A stretch of 64,000 nucleotides of DNA from Protea cynaroides (taxonomy: Eukaryota > Streptophyta > Magnoliopsida > Proteales > Proteaceae). The position numbers were made by a program, and so were the translations under genes. The DNA lies in the NCBI GenBank assembly GCA_028583415.1, contig CM053267.1, positions 41,900,834-41,964,833 on the forward strand, written 5' to 3'. Below the pieces are notes generated by a model that saw only the letters and a list, made by a program, of their open reading frames with translations, made no database searches and was not told where the DNA came from. Each line of letters starts with the position of its first letter. Within the stretch, counting starts at the first letter, position 1. Shown here one piece after another: positions 1-12,822 of this stretch.

Positions 1-2649
1 CATTATTTGCCTCAACATAAGAAAGAATTATAAGACTAGATCCTGGGCCAGAAGAAGAATTGGGAAGATTTAGGAGTAACCATTATGTGTGATGGTTGGA
101 CTGGTCCTACTAGAAAGTCCATCATCAACTTCATGGTTTACTGTGATGGGAGGATGGTGTTCCTTAGATCTGTTGAAGCATCAGCTAAAGTAAAAGATGT
201 AAACTATATTTATGAGCTGTTACAACAGGTGGTGGCTGAGGTGAGAGCTCAAAACATTGTCTAGATTGTGACGGACAATGGCAGCAATTTTAAGAAGGCA
301 GAGGAGATGTTAATGAACAATGCCGACTACAATTCTGGACTCCATGTTTTGCCCATTGTATTGATTTAATGTTGAAGGACATGGGCAAAATAAGTAAAGT
401 AAAGAGAGTGGTTGAGCAAGCAAGACAAGTAACCACTTTCATTTACAACCATGGTTATTCCTTGAATATGCTCAGGGAAAGATGTGGAGGGGACTTGGTC
501 AGACCAGGCGTCACCAAATTCGCTACGAACTTCATAGCATTGAAGAGCTTTAAGGCGAAAATGGCTGGACTCAGATCAATGTTTGCGTCTGAGGATTGGT
601 TTTCGTGGAGACAGTCAGGTACCCCTCAGTGAGTGGAAGCACAGACTACCATCGCTTCGTCTACTATCATCGCTTCAGACGAATTTTGGAAAAACGTGAA
701 GGTGATAGTTAGGGTGTTGCATCCTGTAGTGCAAGTGTTGAGATTGATAGATACTGAGCGGAAACCTACCATGCCACTCCTTTATGCTGCTGTGGACGCA
801 TTGAAAGTACGTGTTAAAGCTTTGATACCACGTGGCTATAAGAATTACATAAAGATCATCAATGACCGATTGAAAAGCCAACTCATGCATCCATTGCATA
901 AAGCTGGTGAGTAAATTTGATGATGTATTTACTTTAGTGTTACTTATGTACCAATATAATTTTGTTTGTTTTAACCACGTGTCCATTGTCAAATATTTCA
1001 GCATACTATTTGAACCCCAAGTATCAAAATACGCATGTACTTGGGATGAAAGCAGAACTCATCGAAGCAATGAAGTTAGTGGTTGCAAAGTTGGAGCCAG
1101 ATCCCCAAGCAGAGGCATTGGCAAATTTATAGGTGAGTTGAATGCTTCAATTACTGTACATATGGCACTATTTATTGTAATTGCAAATATTTATAGATTT
1201 TCGATTGTATGTAGATTAAAACCTACAGGGAAGCCCGTGGGAGTTTTGGTTTCTCCGCTGCAGTGGCCAGACGTGACAAAAGTGATCCGTGTATGCATTA
1301 CATGTAAATGACATACAAAATTAAATTATCTTATGTATTATGTATTACGTTTAAATGACATACGAAATTAAAATATGTCATTGTTCTTATGCAGCTGAAT
1401 GGTGGGTGTTGTATGATAAATATGCACCTGCTCTAAAGAAGATAGCAAGTAGAATGTTAGCTCAGACATGCTCTGCATCTGACTGTGAGCGAAATTGGAG
1501 TACTTTCAACCTCATTCATTCAAAGAGACGGAATCGAATTGGCTCTCAACGGCTAAATGACTTGGTCTTTGTGCATTACAACATGAGGCTGAGGGTGCAA
1601 AACATGTTCCATGATAAGGAGGATGATACCCCGCTCGAGCTCGCCAACATCTTCCAGCTTGACTCTGAAGAGGAAGATCCATTAGTAAAGTGGGTGCAGG
1701 ACAGAGGAGTACCAGTGATGGACGAGCCTGGGGAGGATGCCTGACCCCCATTTGGCCGGGCAATTGGATACTGATGTCGACGAGTTTCTAGCCTTGGAAG
1801 AGGGTCGCGCCCATACACGGTCACCTGTGCCGTTTGACCCTCCTATTGGCACTGATACAGATGATCCTGAGTGGAGTTGGAGTGGTAGTGGAACTAGTGG
1901 TAGTGATCATGGGGGTGGGCGTGGAGACCCAGGTGGAAGTTGAGCCACTATTGTCAATATTGGGGTTGATCCAGAGCCACAAGCATCACTTGTTAAATAC
2001 ACTGGGGAGAGCCAGTACACTCATGTAACACAGGATGATGACCATGGTGCACGTGCACTATCCCCATCATGTAGACCAAGTTCGTATTCGCTTAGGCCTC
2101 GGCATCATTCCCAAACTCAACAGGATGAAGATGCTGATTGCAGTAGCATGATGGATGTCAACGTTGATAGCCTCTGGCTTACGAGGATTAAGTGTGGAGG
2201 AGAATAGCACTTACTGCAGTGGACATGAGTAGTGGAATGTTACTGGATATAGCACTGGGTCAGCTTACACCTCAAATGATTATGTTGATATCATCCCCTA
2301 TCCCACTGCATACGGTTTTTCCTTCGATGATCATTCAAATGCAGGAGCACAGACACAGAGGTAGAGTGGATCGACCAACTTCGATTCCGTTCCATCAGTG
2401 CCTCCGCAAGAGTCTTCGCACCAGAGTACTACTTCAGAAGTTTTTCCAATCTTCCCTAAGATAGGTATCCTTCAGATAGCTACTGATGTTATATTTATAA
2501 ATCATGTCCAAGACTACCAGAATTATTTTGCCTCAAGAATGTCGTGGGAAAATTATGTTGCTCAGTTGGAAGACAATTTGCGTCGACAACTTTCCCAGAT
2601 GTATGATGATAGTAGGATGGATCATCCACGACACTCTACGTATTACTAG
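1..2649 (+). pseudogene. Decayed hAT transposase (DUF659 plus hAT dimerisation domain)
   Basis: Reading across stops gives a recognisable plant hAT transposase. Residues from about 80-390 match DUF659 (CDGWT, NFMVYCDG, TDNGSNF). A middle segment at 369-906 contains VKRVVEQARQVTTFIYNHG and EFWKNVKVIVRVLHPVVQVL. The C-terminal hAT dimerisation domain lies at about 1397-1600 (EWWVLYDKYAP, ERNWSTFNLIHSKRRNR, LVFVHYN). Introns are visible: donor after 906 with acceptor before 1002; donor after 1132 with acceptor before 1215; donor after 1288 with acceptor before 1395. A serine/glutamine-rich tail resembling the long tails of this subfamily continues in broken frames to 2649. In-frame TAG after QNIV (about 262), a stop near 1130 and frameshifts make it inactive. 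In life it would cut and paste its own element. Confidence 0.8.
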
Positions 2650-3112
2650 ACATTGTATCTGTATGAGGATTGTGGAATTATGGACTATGGGCACATGTGG
2701 ACTATAGGATCATCCAGTATTGAACATTGGAACTATGATGTAATGATTTATAATGAAGTTTTATTTTGTTTCTCATTCCCCTAATGTATTATGTTATTCT
2801 CATTTGCCATATTTGATTGAATATAATAGCCAATATTAGCCAAAGTCTACAATAGGCTTCAACGTTTACTGCCAAAACATGGGTGTAAACCCAAACAACC
2901 GCAAAGTGTGAGTTTTTTTTATAATTTTATACTCTAAATATGTTTATGTATGCTAAAATAACGTTTCCCAAAAGTAACAAGCATAAAAAATGAATTTTGG
3001 TTTTCAGGCTATCTTGGAGTTTTTACACAGTCTCGGTGAGATCTCGCCGAGATCGAGATCTCGGTTTCGGAGGAGGCCGAGACTCCTCCGAAACAGGGGA
3101 TTTTAAACCTTG
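1..3112 (+). mobile_element. hAT-superfamily DNA transposon, 5' end outside window
   Basis: The stretch holds a decayed hAT transposase (separate entry) followed by about 450 bp of AT-rich DNA and a GC-rich subterminal block (about 3030-3095) with palindromic GAGATCTCGCCGAGATC-type repeats. The right end is taken at 3112, where the sequence reads GGGGATTTTAAACCTTG; its reverse complement begins CAAGGTTTAAAA, a terminus I associate with plant hAT elements. The left end and the 8-bp target duplication cannot be checked because the element starts before position 1, so the exact right boundary is an inference. Confidence 0.6.
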
Positions 3113-4799
3113 ATTTCGATTCTTCTTAGGTAGTGTCTATTAAGATTGGATTGGTTTATGTTCTTGTTCTCAATGGGTCTCAGTTTAAGGCTTTGGGTTT
3201 TCTTTATTTTTTTTCTACTGGGACATGTTGATGGTGGGATACTTGAACTCAATTGGTTTCTTAGTGGGCAATGATCTTCTTAAGATCGATCTGTCTTGAA
3301 GTGGAATTCAGTTAGCATGAGGTTTAAGAGCGGTCTTTTTGTTTTTTTTTATTCAGTGTAGCATTCGGTTAGAGCTTCTTCTTTTTTTAATTATTTTGCC
3401 TTGTCTATGGAGATCTCTTGTAGAGATATATTCCTATTTTTTATTTTTATTATTATTTGGTTCCAGCTATGAGGGTGTTTGATCCTATCTACTGGTTACA
3501 GCTTTGGTTTTGGGTGGCTGGGTGGAAATACTGTTCACAGTACAGCATTCGGACGGAAGGGCAATGTGGCTTCCTTTTTTTGTTTTGTCTTTTTTTGTTA
3601 TAGGTTTAATTTCAGTAGTAGGAATGTAGGATTTTATTTTTAGAATTCTTTTTTTTTTTGGTTTCTTTGTCTCTTGCTTGTACATAAGTTGTGTGGCTAT
3701 GGGGGATTTAAACTTATCTGCTCCTAACAGAAACCATTTTGGTGGCAATGGGCTCCTGGGATTTTTGCTGTATATTTTTCTTTACGGGATATTATATGGT
3801 GAGATTTCATTTTTCAGGAAATATGTTATGTGATTAAACGAGGATTTTGTCCTTACTTTGTTTTTTTTCTGTTGATAGTATTGGGTTCGATTAGAGAAGA
3901 ATGAGGGTTTAATATAAAAAGTAACATTAGCAGAGGAAGGGAATTTCTGTTTTCTGTATTTTTGTTAACAGAAATCGATTTTGGGTGTTGGGGATAAATT
4001 TTGTCAATCTTTTTGGGGGCTTCTCCTTTTGTTTTATTATTACAGTATAGGTTTCAGTGGAGCTATGCTTCTCTCCTCTCTTTTTTTTTTTTTTAGTATA
4101 TTTGTGTGGTTTAGCCATATCTTGGGTTTGGTTTGAATAATGCTAAGTTTGGCTTTTGTCCATATGCTGAGATTGATTCCACTCTTTGCTTCCTAATTTA
4201 ACCAATGCTTAATGTTAGTGCTTTGCTATATGCTTGGATTATATAATAAAATATGAATTCATGCTTAAAATTTTATGCCTACCAAATTAATGCATGTATG
4301 CTTGGGTTGGTTTACATAAAATTGATTTCAACTTATGAACCCTACCCCCAAGTGATGTATCCCCACTCCAGTTACTCTCAGTTTGTAATATTCTCTCAAC
4401 CCCTTCCCCTTCTTTAGGGATAAATACTGCACACATGGGTCCACCACAGGCCCCACAACGTATGGTTGTAGTCCCCCCCCCCCAAAAAAAAGCGTTGTAG
4501 GATTTTAGAGCGACTCCAATGAGTCCATTTTTCTAGGATCCCAAATCCCATGCTGAATAGTGTGGGTCCGCTTAGATCGTGGGCCCACTTATCCTCTAGG
4601 TTTGATCCCCAAATAATGATTCTTTAAAAAAAAAAACAAAAAAAAATATGTGTTCATGTTTGCGTGATCCGAGCGACGGTCGGGATCACATCAAATCTCC
4701 GGTCCGACCATATCCAATTTATCTATGGCCTTAGGTCACTCATCTCTCAAGTTTGGGATTTGGTTTGCACAGCAACCAACCTCGTCTTTAATCTTAGTT
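3113..4799. other. Non-coding, T-rich on plus strand
   Basis: No coding region or recognisable repeat. Long T runs on the plus strand and scattered stop codons in all frames give an intron-like or intergenic look. A C9-A7 homopolymer junction sits near 4472-4491. Confidence 0.6.
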
Positions 4800-5175
4800 C
4801 ACCCTTGCCGAGTGCGGGACCCGAGGTCCAATATCTCTACTGAAATGCCATCCGAGAGCCGACCAACCTGTTAATTGGTTAAGAACTACGTTTGACCTGA
4901 TTCTCCGAGGAGATACGTAGGCAGCGGGAAGTAGTCACTTCGCGCATAGTGACACGTACTTCCTTTTTTAAAGAAGTATTTCACACACATCTACAACCTC
5001 ATCCGAACTACGTTTGGCCTGATTCCCGCCTATAGGGATACGTAAAACTTGAAATTGATCTAGACCTCGGTCATCCATATCAATCCAATGAGTCACGAGT
5101 CATCAGCGTCTCTCTAAGTGAAAGACAACTTATAGATCCTAGACCTCATCTAGGTGGCGACTCCAGATTATTTAA
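4800..5175 (+). mobile_element. Possible Gypsy (Ogre/Tat-like) LTR remnant
   Basis: Two related blocks, AACTACGTTTGACCTGATTC (about 4885) and AACTACGTTTGGCCTGATTC (about 5007), are each followed by a GGATACGTA-like or GATACGTAGGCAG motif, a pattern I recognise from LTR/R-U5 regions of plant Tat/Ogre Gypsy elements. The following GGTGGCGACTCCAGA (about 5154) looks like a primer-binding site of that group. No second LTR and no coding region are found, so this is a fragment; the family call rests on memory of the motif. Confidence 0.35.
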
Positions 5176-7785
5176 CATCCATTGGCATGGATGGACAAGG
5201 TCACAAGGCAAGAACCTTCAATCTTCAGTTTATTAGAAAAATTCCCTCTTTCAGCATGAAAGAGAGGATAGAAAATTCCATGTCCTCACATATATGGAAC
5301 GATAGGGAAAAAAAAAAAAAAAGGGCTCAGTCAAGATGGACCGAGACATAGGCTTTCGACTTGCCACCAGAGGTGAAAATTTGTTCTGGGGACGTGCTTT
5401 TACTGTGAAAAGAAAACGGAAAGAACAACAGAGAACCGATGGACAGGGAATCAGAGTATCAAAGAGAGAAAAGTGAAGGGTGAGAGGAAGTAGCTGCAGT
5501 GACCGCCATCGTCATTGTCAATGGAGAAGGAGCATGATTCTAGGCTTCAATCGAAATTAACTGAAATGTCCGAGTTGTCTCGGTTTTGGGCATGGCTGAA
5601 ACGAACCCTAGAGTCGAACTCATGGTCAAAACCCAATGTCAAAACCTCAAAATGAGATCCAGCACGTCTCAGTTTTGAACCTGACCGAAACCTGCCTCGA
5701 AATAAGATTTAGTTCCTTGAGGATGAGGGGAGGGGAGAGACAGAACTCAACTTTTTGCGCAAGTCACTTGAACCTACGAGTTGTCACTGCAACCCCTCCG
5801 TCCAACCCCCTCAATGTCAAGGAGACCATGCCACATAGATAAACCTTTCCGAAAGCCACAAAAGGAGAATCATCAATGATGTTTATTGATTAACTATGCT
5901 TCTTTTTTTTGGAGGGCTGGGGGGGGAATTGATCCATTTCAAACCTTGATTCTTTAGATCAATTGAAATAAGACCACGTCCCACGGGTTTGTCTAGAAAG
6001 AAATTAAATAAAACAAGAAGTTGGAAAGTTACCTTTATATGAGCCCTGGTGCCTGGATCCTACATGGTCCATTAAAGAAACCTTCCTAGGTGGTCCAAAT
6101 ATCTGCCTCGTGGCAGCTTAGTTGGGACCCAAATTTTATGGACAGCTAGACCCAAGGTCCCCTGCTCACATTTCAAATTTCTGCCAAACGGAACTTTCCA
6201 AGAGGAAAAACAGAGCTTTGAAAATATTGGATTATGGGAGACAATACTAGTGGTTGAAGCACTGTAGATGTGCATGGGCATACATGGGGATGCATGCCAA
6301 TACATGGGAGTAGATGATTGAAGTAAGTTCTGAAGTCTGACTTGTGGCTACTCCAGCCCATGTAAGGTAAGCAGAATTGCCACATCATCATTCTGCATTT
6401 CACAATAGGGTGAGTTGTCAAGGAAAGCCTTCCTTGGCAGGCCGTGCAAAAATAAACCTTTAGTGGTTATGTGCTAAGTAAGCTTGTGATATCATTGCAA
6501 AAGGAATTTGAATCCTACTGACTCATAGCAACATTCATTAGTTATTTAATATAGTTCTATGTTAATTATTCAAGATATATTATGCTTAAAAGCACTGGCT
6601 GCATCCAGCATCTCTTAGCGTTTGTCTGATACGTCTACTAAAAACAGCTTCACGATAGGTTGTCTGATACTGATACTTGGTACCTTGCTATTAATAAAGG
6701 GCCTACAATGAGCCATTGATTTAAGGAGGTTAATACTGAGGTAGTGTAGGCCCCTTCATTCAGAAAGGAACTAGGAGGACAGAGAAACTAAAGGGTGAGG
6801 GTGTTCTAAGACATCTAAAGCCTCTATGTAATCCATCTCTCAAGCATGAGGCAGCAGGTGTTAGGTAATGAAAGAATCAAGCTAATGTTCTTGGTGAAAC
6901 CTTTTACTAGTTTCTTCGTAAAGGTTAGGGCAGAATGCCAATAAATCAAGGGTCAACCTACTCAGACCAAGGCCAAATCAATACTTACTATCAAACTATC
7001 TATTACTATTTATTGGCTATGGAAATTTTAATGCAAAAAACCATGAGAAAAAATTCCCAGATCATGAAATACTAAACAGTTATCATAGATAGCACAATGC
7101 AAGAATCCACTAAAAAAGATCCACAAGTACACCATCAACCAGGTGACTAAAAGCAAGACTCCGTAATATGCCATCTAAAAACATGACCCTATCACATGGG
7201 AAGCAGGTCCCCTAAAAGCAAAGTGTGAAGGTTGCTCCAGTTCCTATTAAAAATATAATTAATAAATAAATAAAACCATGTTAACACCCTAATTCATTAT
7301 CCATGAGGTGTTACATGTCACGTATAAAAAGTATCTTGATAATTTATTGTTGTTGTCGTTGTTGGTAGATTAAGGAAACACCCTCTCAAGGGTGCATATG
7401 GCAACAGCAAGTTCAAGCTGTTTCGAGGCAATAGCTGAATTGAATGTCACCAGTACTTCTCATGAGCCACATAAAATCACAATCTATCTAGTAAATCAGT
7501 AAATTGAACAAATCAAAAGTGGGGCCAAACCCTTTCAAGAAGGGTCATCCCTGAAGACCAATATTGGTGAAACTTAATAAAGACGTTAACAGAAATCACA
7601 ATAGCAACAGCAAGTGATAGCTCAGAAGACTTCAAAGTAATAACGGGAAACAAAATAGTCTGACTCCAACTCATCAAAGATCCTGTTACCATGCCCACCA
7701 CCCTATCTCTTCGGCTTTAAATCCCTAGGAGGAGGAAAATAATTCATAATAAATTCCCCTTCATGGTTAGTGCCAGAAACACAGA
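5176..7785. other. No gene recognised
   Basis: Moderately AT-rich sequence without an ORF that matches a known family on either strand. If the IBR5-like gene at 10626-12293 continues to lower coordinates, this region would be part of its intron 2; I looked on the minus strand for its catalytic exon (HCMSGKSRS) and did not find it. Confidence 0.5.
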
Positions 7786-9549
7786 TAGAGATGTAAATGG
7801 ATAGTCAAAAATCTGAATTCCAATCGGATTTGTATCCATTTACCCGGATAGTCAGTGAACGGATATGTTATGGGGTTTCAAAATCAGAACAATGTAGGAT
7901 TCAGAAACTCACTTAGAAATCAGGATTGCAGTGAGGGGGAAACCACCAGAATATGAAAATAATTAGTAACTGAAGATCTGTCCAATGGCTGCAACCAAGT
8001 TTAGGATATAGTAGAGAATTAATTAAAGAATAGTATATCCAAAATTCAAAGTGATCTGATAGTTCAAAAGTAATTTGTCATCAAATATTACATTTCTAAG
8101 GTTCTTTACTATTTTGAATCAGGCAGGTTTTGCTAAAGGATACACCTGCACTTTTTTCACACCGTACTCACCTAAGTGGTTGCCATGCATTAAATGATAT
8201 CCATATGTGCTATATGCTTTAGAAATCTAATATTATGCTTGATTTCAATGTTGCATGCAATTGGGTTAGCATGAGGCCCACCCTCATGCCTCATCTCTAT
8301 GAACATGACACTACTTCACTAAGGCGTATGCCTTAACATGCCTCTGATGCCTTTTTGTGTGAGCCAATGTGGTTGGACAGCTGATTCAATGGTGGGCCCA
8401 CAAGCTGAGATGGATATGACTGAAAATCCTCCAGTTACAGGATTTGTTTAGGAAGTAATATGCAATTCTTCATATTTTGGAGTCCGTTAGTGATATAGGA
8501 GCGTATTGGTCTTTTGCAGGCATTAACTCTTATTATAAATACATTAGTTTTTTACGGTGGACAGAGCACTTAGACTCCCAATTCAACTTCTTCTCTTCTC
8601 TTCTTTCTTTCCTTCTTCTTGTCCCTTGTTTTCTTCTTCTGGGTTTACTTCATCACACTAAGCATCCCACCTAGTCCTCCACACAAATCCCACCAGCCAT
8701 TGGCGTCCCACCAATAGTAGTCAAATCTCACAACAATTCTGATTCTCACAGAAATAAAAGGGCAAAAGCCAGCTTTCTTTCATCAATTTCATGTCAAGGT
8801 TTGTAGCCCTTAAAACTTATATAAAAGAGTCAAAATAAGAATCAAACTAGTCCTAAAACTCCTGCAACTAATAACTTATCTTGGAGGTAGTATATTTCAA
8901 CTAAAACTCAACCTAAAATAAAGGAAAATAGCTTAAAACAAGGGTGGGCCCTTAGAGACTTATTCGAGCCCAAGGAAAGCACGTAATAACAAATAAAATA
9001 AAGAAATATGACTCTAACTAGACCCAACAAATAAAGCAATTAATAAATCCCGTATTCCTAACTTCTACACACTGTTTAGACCTTGTTAAAGTAGCTATTA
9101 CAATGAAAATCCACTGGACCAACGGCCCAACATTCATAGAACCCAATACAATGCATCTTTCCACTAAAAGAAGCCCAATTCTGTGTCTTATCTGCATCAA
9201 TATGAATAAAGATACTGTTGGGTCTAAGGATGATAGTCAGATACAGATTTGGATATTGATGTATCCACTTTGTTCATATTCGCTCCTATTATAATTCAAT
9301 AATTTATAATTATCTAATATTAACGCAAAATATGTATTATATATATTCTATATTTTCATAAATAAAATTATTTATTTCATTAATTACTTATATATTAAAT
9401 TTTAATCAGATTGAAAATTGGATATCCGAATTCTTGGCAGATACGAATTCATATGAAATATCAGATCAAATTTGGATATCGGATATCTAATCAAATACAG
9501 ATTTTGACACTGGTGTATCCACTCCGTATTCGCCCCATTTACATCCCTA
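7786..9549. mobile_element. Non-autonomous hAT-like element
   Basis: The left end reads TAGAGATGTAAATGG and the right end CCCATTTACATCCCTA, so the termini are inverted copies of TAGRGATGTAAATGG. The flanks are AACACAGA (7778-7785) and AACGCAGG (9550-9557), 6 of 8 matching, as expected for an aged 8-bp hAT target duplication. Subterminal zones are rich in GGATATC/GATATCC-type words. The 1764-bp interior has no transposase and no recognisable gene, only short chance ORFs. Confidence 0.6.
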
Positions 9550-9916
9550 AACGCAGGAACGAAAAAAATGTAACTCCTTAGATCCACAAGAGACCTGAAA
9601 CCAGAAGGCTCCAATGCACACGTTCATTTCAATGGATAAAAATATGAAAAATCTTGCAACCTTTATAGGGACATAAAATCATAGTGCTACAACAAACATG
9701 CTCATCTTTATGCATTAGTACATCAGGGGAAAAACAAATCAAGGAAGGGAGGGCCTAACAATGAACCACAGTTTACAAGACTATGAGTCTACCACACAAG
9801 AAAATATCAAAAAGTAAATACCAGAGGATGACTAACATTTAGTTAACTCGTTACATCACCATTATGTAGGAAACAACTTCTAGTACAAACTTCTTCCTGA
9901 AAAATCATAGTTGTTG

Positions 9917-10330
9917 TGACAGCAAGGCAAGCCTAGGTGGTGGCCAGGTACCTAGGCGGTCAAGTTTTGTTGTATAAGAGGGGGCTTTTGTGTAAAACTA
10001 TAAAGTTAGTTTTAATTTTATCGAGGGACTTATGTGTAAAATAATTAATTCCCTATTTTACTCATAAATAGGAGAGGGTCTTCTTCTTGATGGCGGTGGA
10101 CAGTAATGGCAGTGGCTGCCGCTTCAACCTTTCTGGAGGTAGTGGCAGCTGCAACTGCTTCTTCTTCCCATTTTCTTCTTATTTTTCCGTTCTCTATCAA
10201 GTTTTTCTCCCCATTTCCACCCCCTTCTTCCCATTTTTCCCTTTCTTTTCACCCAATTTTCTATCTAGGCACATTTAACAATATATCAACTAGTCGCCCA
10301 GGCATTCAAGAACTGCCTTGTAGCCAATAG
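9917..10330. mobile_element. Probable small DNA transposon with imperfect terminal inverted repeats
   Basis: The left border contains ACAGCAAGGCAAGCCTAGG and the right border, read in reverse complement, GGCTACAAGGCAGTTCTTGA followed by GCCTGGGCGACT. These are similar GCAAGGCA...GCCTAGGCG-type words in inverted orientation. The interior holds an ORF of simple alanine/serine and phenylalanine composition that I regard as chance. No clear target duplication was found, so the boundaries are approximate. Confidence 0.4.
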
Positions 10331-10625
10331 GCCCACAACTAATTAAACATAAGAAAATGATTTTCGATATAATGCAGTTCATATCCATTGACTATGATTT
10401 CATGTAAGAGGACGCTATGGGCTGGGGACTCATTTTTTTTTTTTGGGGGGGGGGGGGGGGCTTATTGCTGGTGACTTATCAAATACCAGAATCCTCAATT
10501 ATAGGGAATGAAAGTAGTAAAAATAAATAAATATAACCAAAACAAATACCCAAAATAACCCATACTCACACTACATGAGAAAATCATCACTCCATATCAG
10601 AAATCATCTAAGAGAACATACATAC

Positions 10626-12293
10626 CTAAAAATTGAATTGCATCATCAAATGGTAAATTTTTGTCATCTTGGAGGCAATGGTAAGTAAAGGAATTCTTGT
10701 ATAGATTTTGACAAGCAGGTACAGTCTGCATATTCACAGAACCATGAATATAAGAATATGTGAGGATCTTCTGTTCCAGAAAAGATTTAGGATACAGAAA
10801 TTAAAGTAAATATTCAAGAGAATCAATAATGTATAACCAGCTTCACCAAAGGAGGAAATATTACTATTCAGCATGCCCATGCACTAATAGAGATGAAATA
10901 ATAGTCTTGAATCAGGATGTATATTTGTTTTACACTAGAAAATGGTAGTAAAATATAAAAAATCACACAAGGAACAAGATTTAAGAGTCACCTCCACTTA
11001 CAGAAATTATGCTTCATGCCACAATTAGCAATTTACTAAGAAACAGTAAAACTTGAGTTCTTGATGTTGTTGCTGTTATCTACACTGTATTGTGAGTTTC
11101 CACAAAGGTTTAAAATTTGAGTATGAATATGATAGCACAGATTAACTGCAGTGAGGTAAGATATCCATGATCCTCAGCAGTTTCTGGGACCCAGTTTTTC
11201 TCTAAAACTGGGAAAGGAATTACATTCCAGATGGAGGTATACTTACATTGATCAAAGCAACTATGGCTAACCTCATAGTATATTATGAAACAGTAAGTGC
11301 TCATACTGAAGCATGTAAAAAGTTGGACATTTTGAAAAGAGACTTGTTGGAGACATCAAATAGAGATCACCCTGCCGATTGAGAAATTGTATGCAGCCCT
11401 TCAGAAAAAAGGTGTACTTGCCATGAAAAATTAAAAGTAATAATGAAGCCATTTCTCATAAATGGTTCCAGTAATTCTCCTACGAACATCGCGGTTTGTG
11501 GCATATGATCATTGGATCTAAACATGTGATGCTTGAGAACGGGAGGAATTAATTGTTGGCTAATAGAATCTCCTCTCGATTTCCTATCAATGATTGTTCG
11601 TATGTTAGATAAAATATACTCAGTGTGTGTGTCATATTAGGTTCATGAAGAAAATGACATTAAGCTTCGGGAAAATTTTTGGTTAAGAGAAACACTATTT
11701 AACCTCGGGTTTCACTGTTTGATCTTCTTAAGAAAGAGGGTGATGCAGATAAATCAAAGAAGCAACCTAATTAGCTAGTTTAAGTTTGAGTTCCTTTCAT
11801 CCACTTATCATTAAAAACATAATCAAATACCTAAGGCTATTTGTACAAAAAAAAAATAGTGTATAGTTACTGCACCCAGACCTCGAATTCAATTTGATAA
11901 AATCCCTATTAAATTAGTATTAGCGATTTTAGATCAGAAATCAATTCGCTAATGAACAGTAAAGTGGCAGAATGATTAAATTTACTGAATATGTCCGAAA
12001 CCACGAACCAGTTATCAAAGATATGAATAGTATAAAACAAGAAACGAAAAACTCACATTGAGCACACGAGAGATCCCTTGCGTCTTGAGAAGCTCAGATC
12101 GAGATGCGTTATCATAACTGCCCAAGTAGAGAAACTCTGGCAATATCTCTGAGGGAAAAGCACTGGTTTGAAATCCCACTTTCTCTGTTGAAGCAGCCAT
12201 CCGATGGCCACAAATCCCACAAACTTCCCCTTCTTCATACTTGTGATAATGCCCACAAACCCCGCATGGGTTCTCTCTCTCCCTCTTCCTCAT
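10626..12293 (-). CDS. IBR5: IBR5-type dual-specificity protein phosphatase, exons 1 and 2 only
   Basis: Exon 1 runs from the ATG at 12293 down to 12057 (79 codons). Its protein opens MRKRERENPCGVCGHYHKYE, with paired CxxC motifs (CGVC, CGIC) forming a small zinc-ribbon-like N-terminus, and then FPSEILPEFLYLGSYDNASR, the hallmark start of the phosphatase domain of Arabidopsis IBR5. A clean GT donor follows at 12056. Exon 2 (10725-10626, after TGCAG, before GTATG) reads TVPACQNLYKNSFTYH...FDDAIQFL and joins in phase. IBR5 dephosphorylates MAP kinases and modulates auxin and abscisic acid responses. Exon 3 with the catalytic Cys (HCMSGKSRSP) is not visible anywhere from 10625 to 1, so the gene either has a very long intron 2 running out of the window or is truncated. 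The seen exons carry no stop or frameshift. Confidence 0.88.
10726..12056 (-). other. IBR5 intron 1
   Basis: AT-rich spacer between the two IBR5 exons with a GT donor at 12056 and an AG acceptor at 10727-10726. No other coding region is seen in it. Confidence 0.75.
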
Positions 12294-12822
12294 GATTAAT
12301 CACAACAAATTGATTACAGAAACACAATCCCCTTTAATGATCGATAGAGCAAAACCGCACAAGGTTTTGTATAATCCTGAGTACTAACCTGAAACAAATC
12401 AAAACCGAGTACGGCTGGAAATTGATGACCGGCGTTTCGGATGCAAATTTGGGAATTATGGCAAAACTCTACGAACAGAGTCAGAGATGATTCGAACCTA
12501 CATACGTAATTTAGCCCTTCTTATTATTTGTTATGGATTTGTATATTGAGTTGTCTTTATCGAATACCTATTTATAAATAAAGCGCTTCCCTCATGCCTC
12601 ATCTGACCAGCGAGGTTATCCATTCCATCCGTTATCGTTATGGAGCAGAAATGCCAGAAACCGACATCGTCACTTGTCAGGGTTTTATTCTATGTTCTTA
12701 TCAGTGCCCAGCGAGGCCTACATAGTTCTGGCCCGGCAGGGCCTCACTTATTTCTGGCCCCACAGTCTGTGATGCGAGTAGTTTCCCTTATTGCCCCTCA
12801 CCAAGGCCTTCATCATCTAGCA
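12294..12822 (-). promoter_or_regulatory. 5' flank of the IBR5-like gene
   Basis: This is the presumed 5' UTR and promoter side of the minus-strand IBR5 gene. TTTATAAATA-like words near 12570 could serve as a TATA region, but I cannot place a start site. A possible donor (CAG/GTTAGT on the minus strand, about 12390) hints at an intron in the leader. Confidence 0.3.

Noticed and set aside
3485..4118. Lysine-rich ORFs on the minus strand
   Set aside because: They reflect T runs on the plus strand; composition only, no domain.
8477..8674. Hydrophobic 65-codon ORF resembling a membrane peptide
   Set aside because: Lies in a TTCTTC-rich tract inside the non-autonomous hAT 7786-9549; low-complexity coding by chance.
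10087..10330. Alanine/serine-rich small protein
   Set aside because: Two overlapping frames of equal length through a CTTCTTC/CCATTTTC tract in a probable transposon; no conserved feature.
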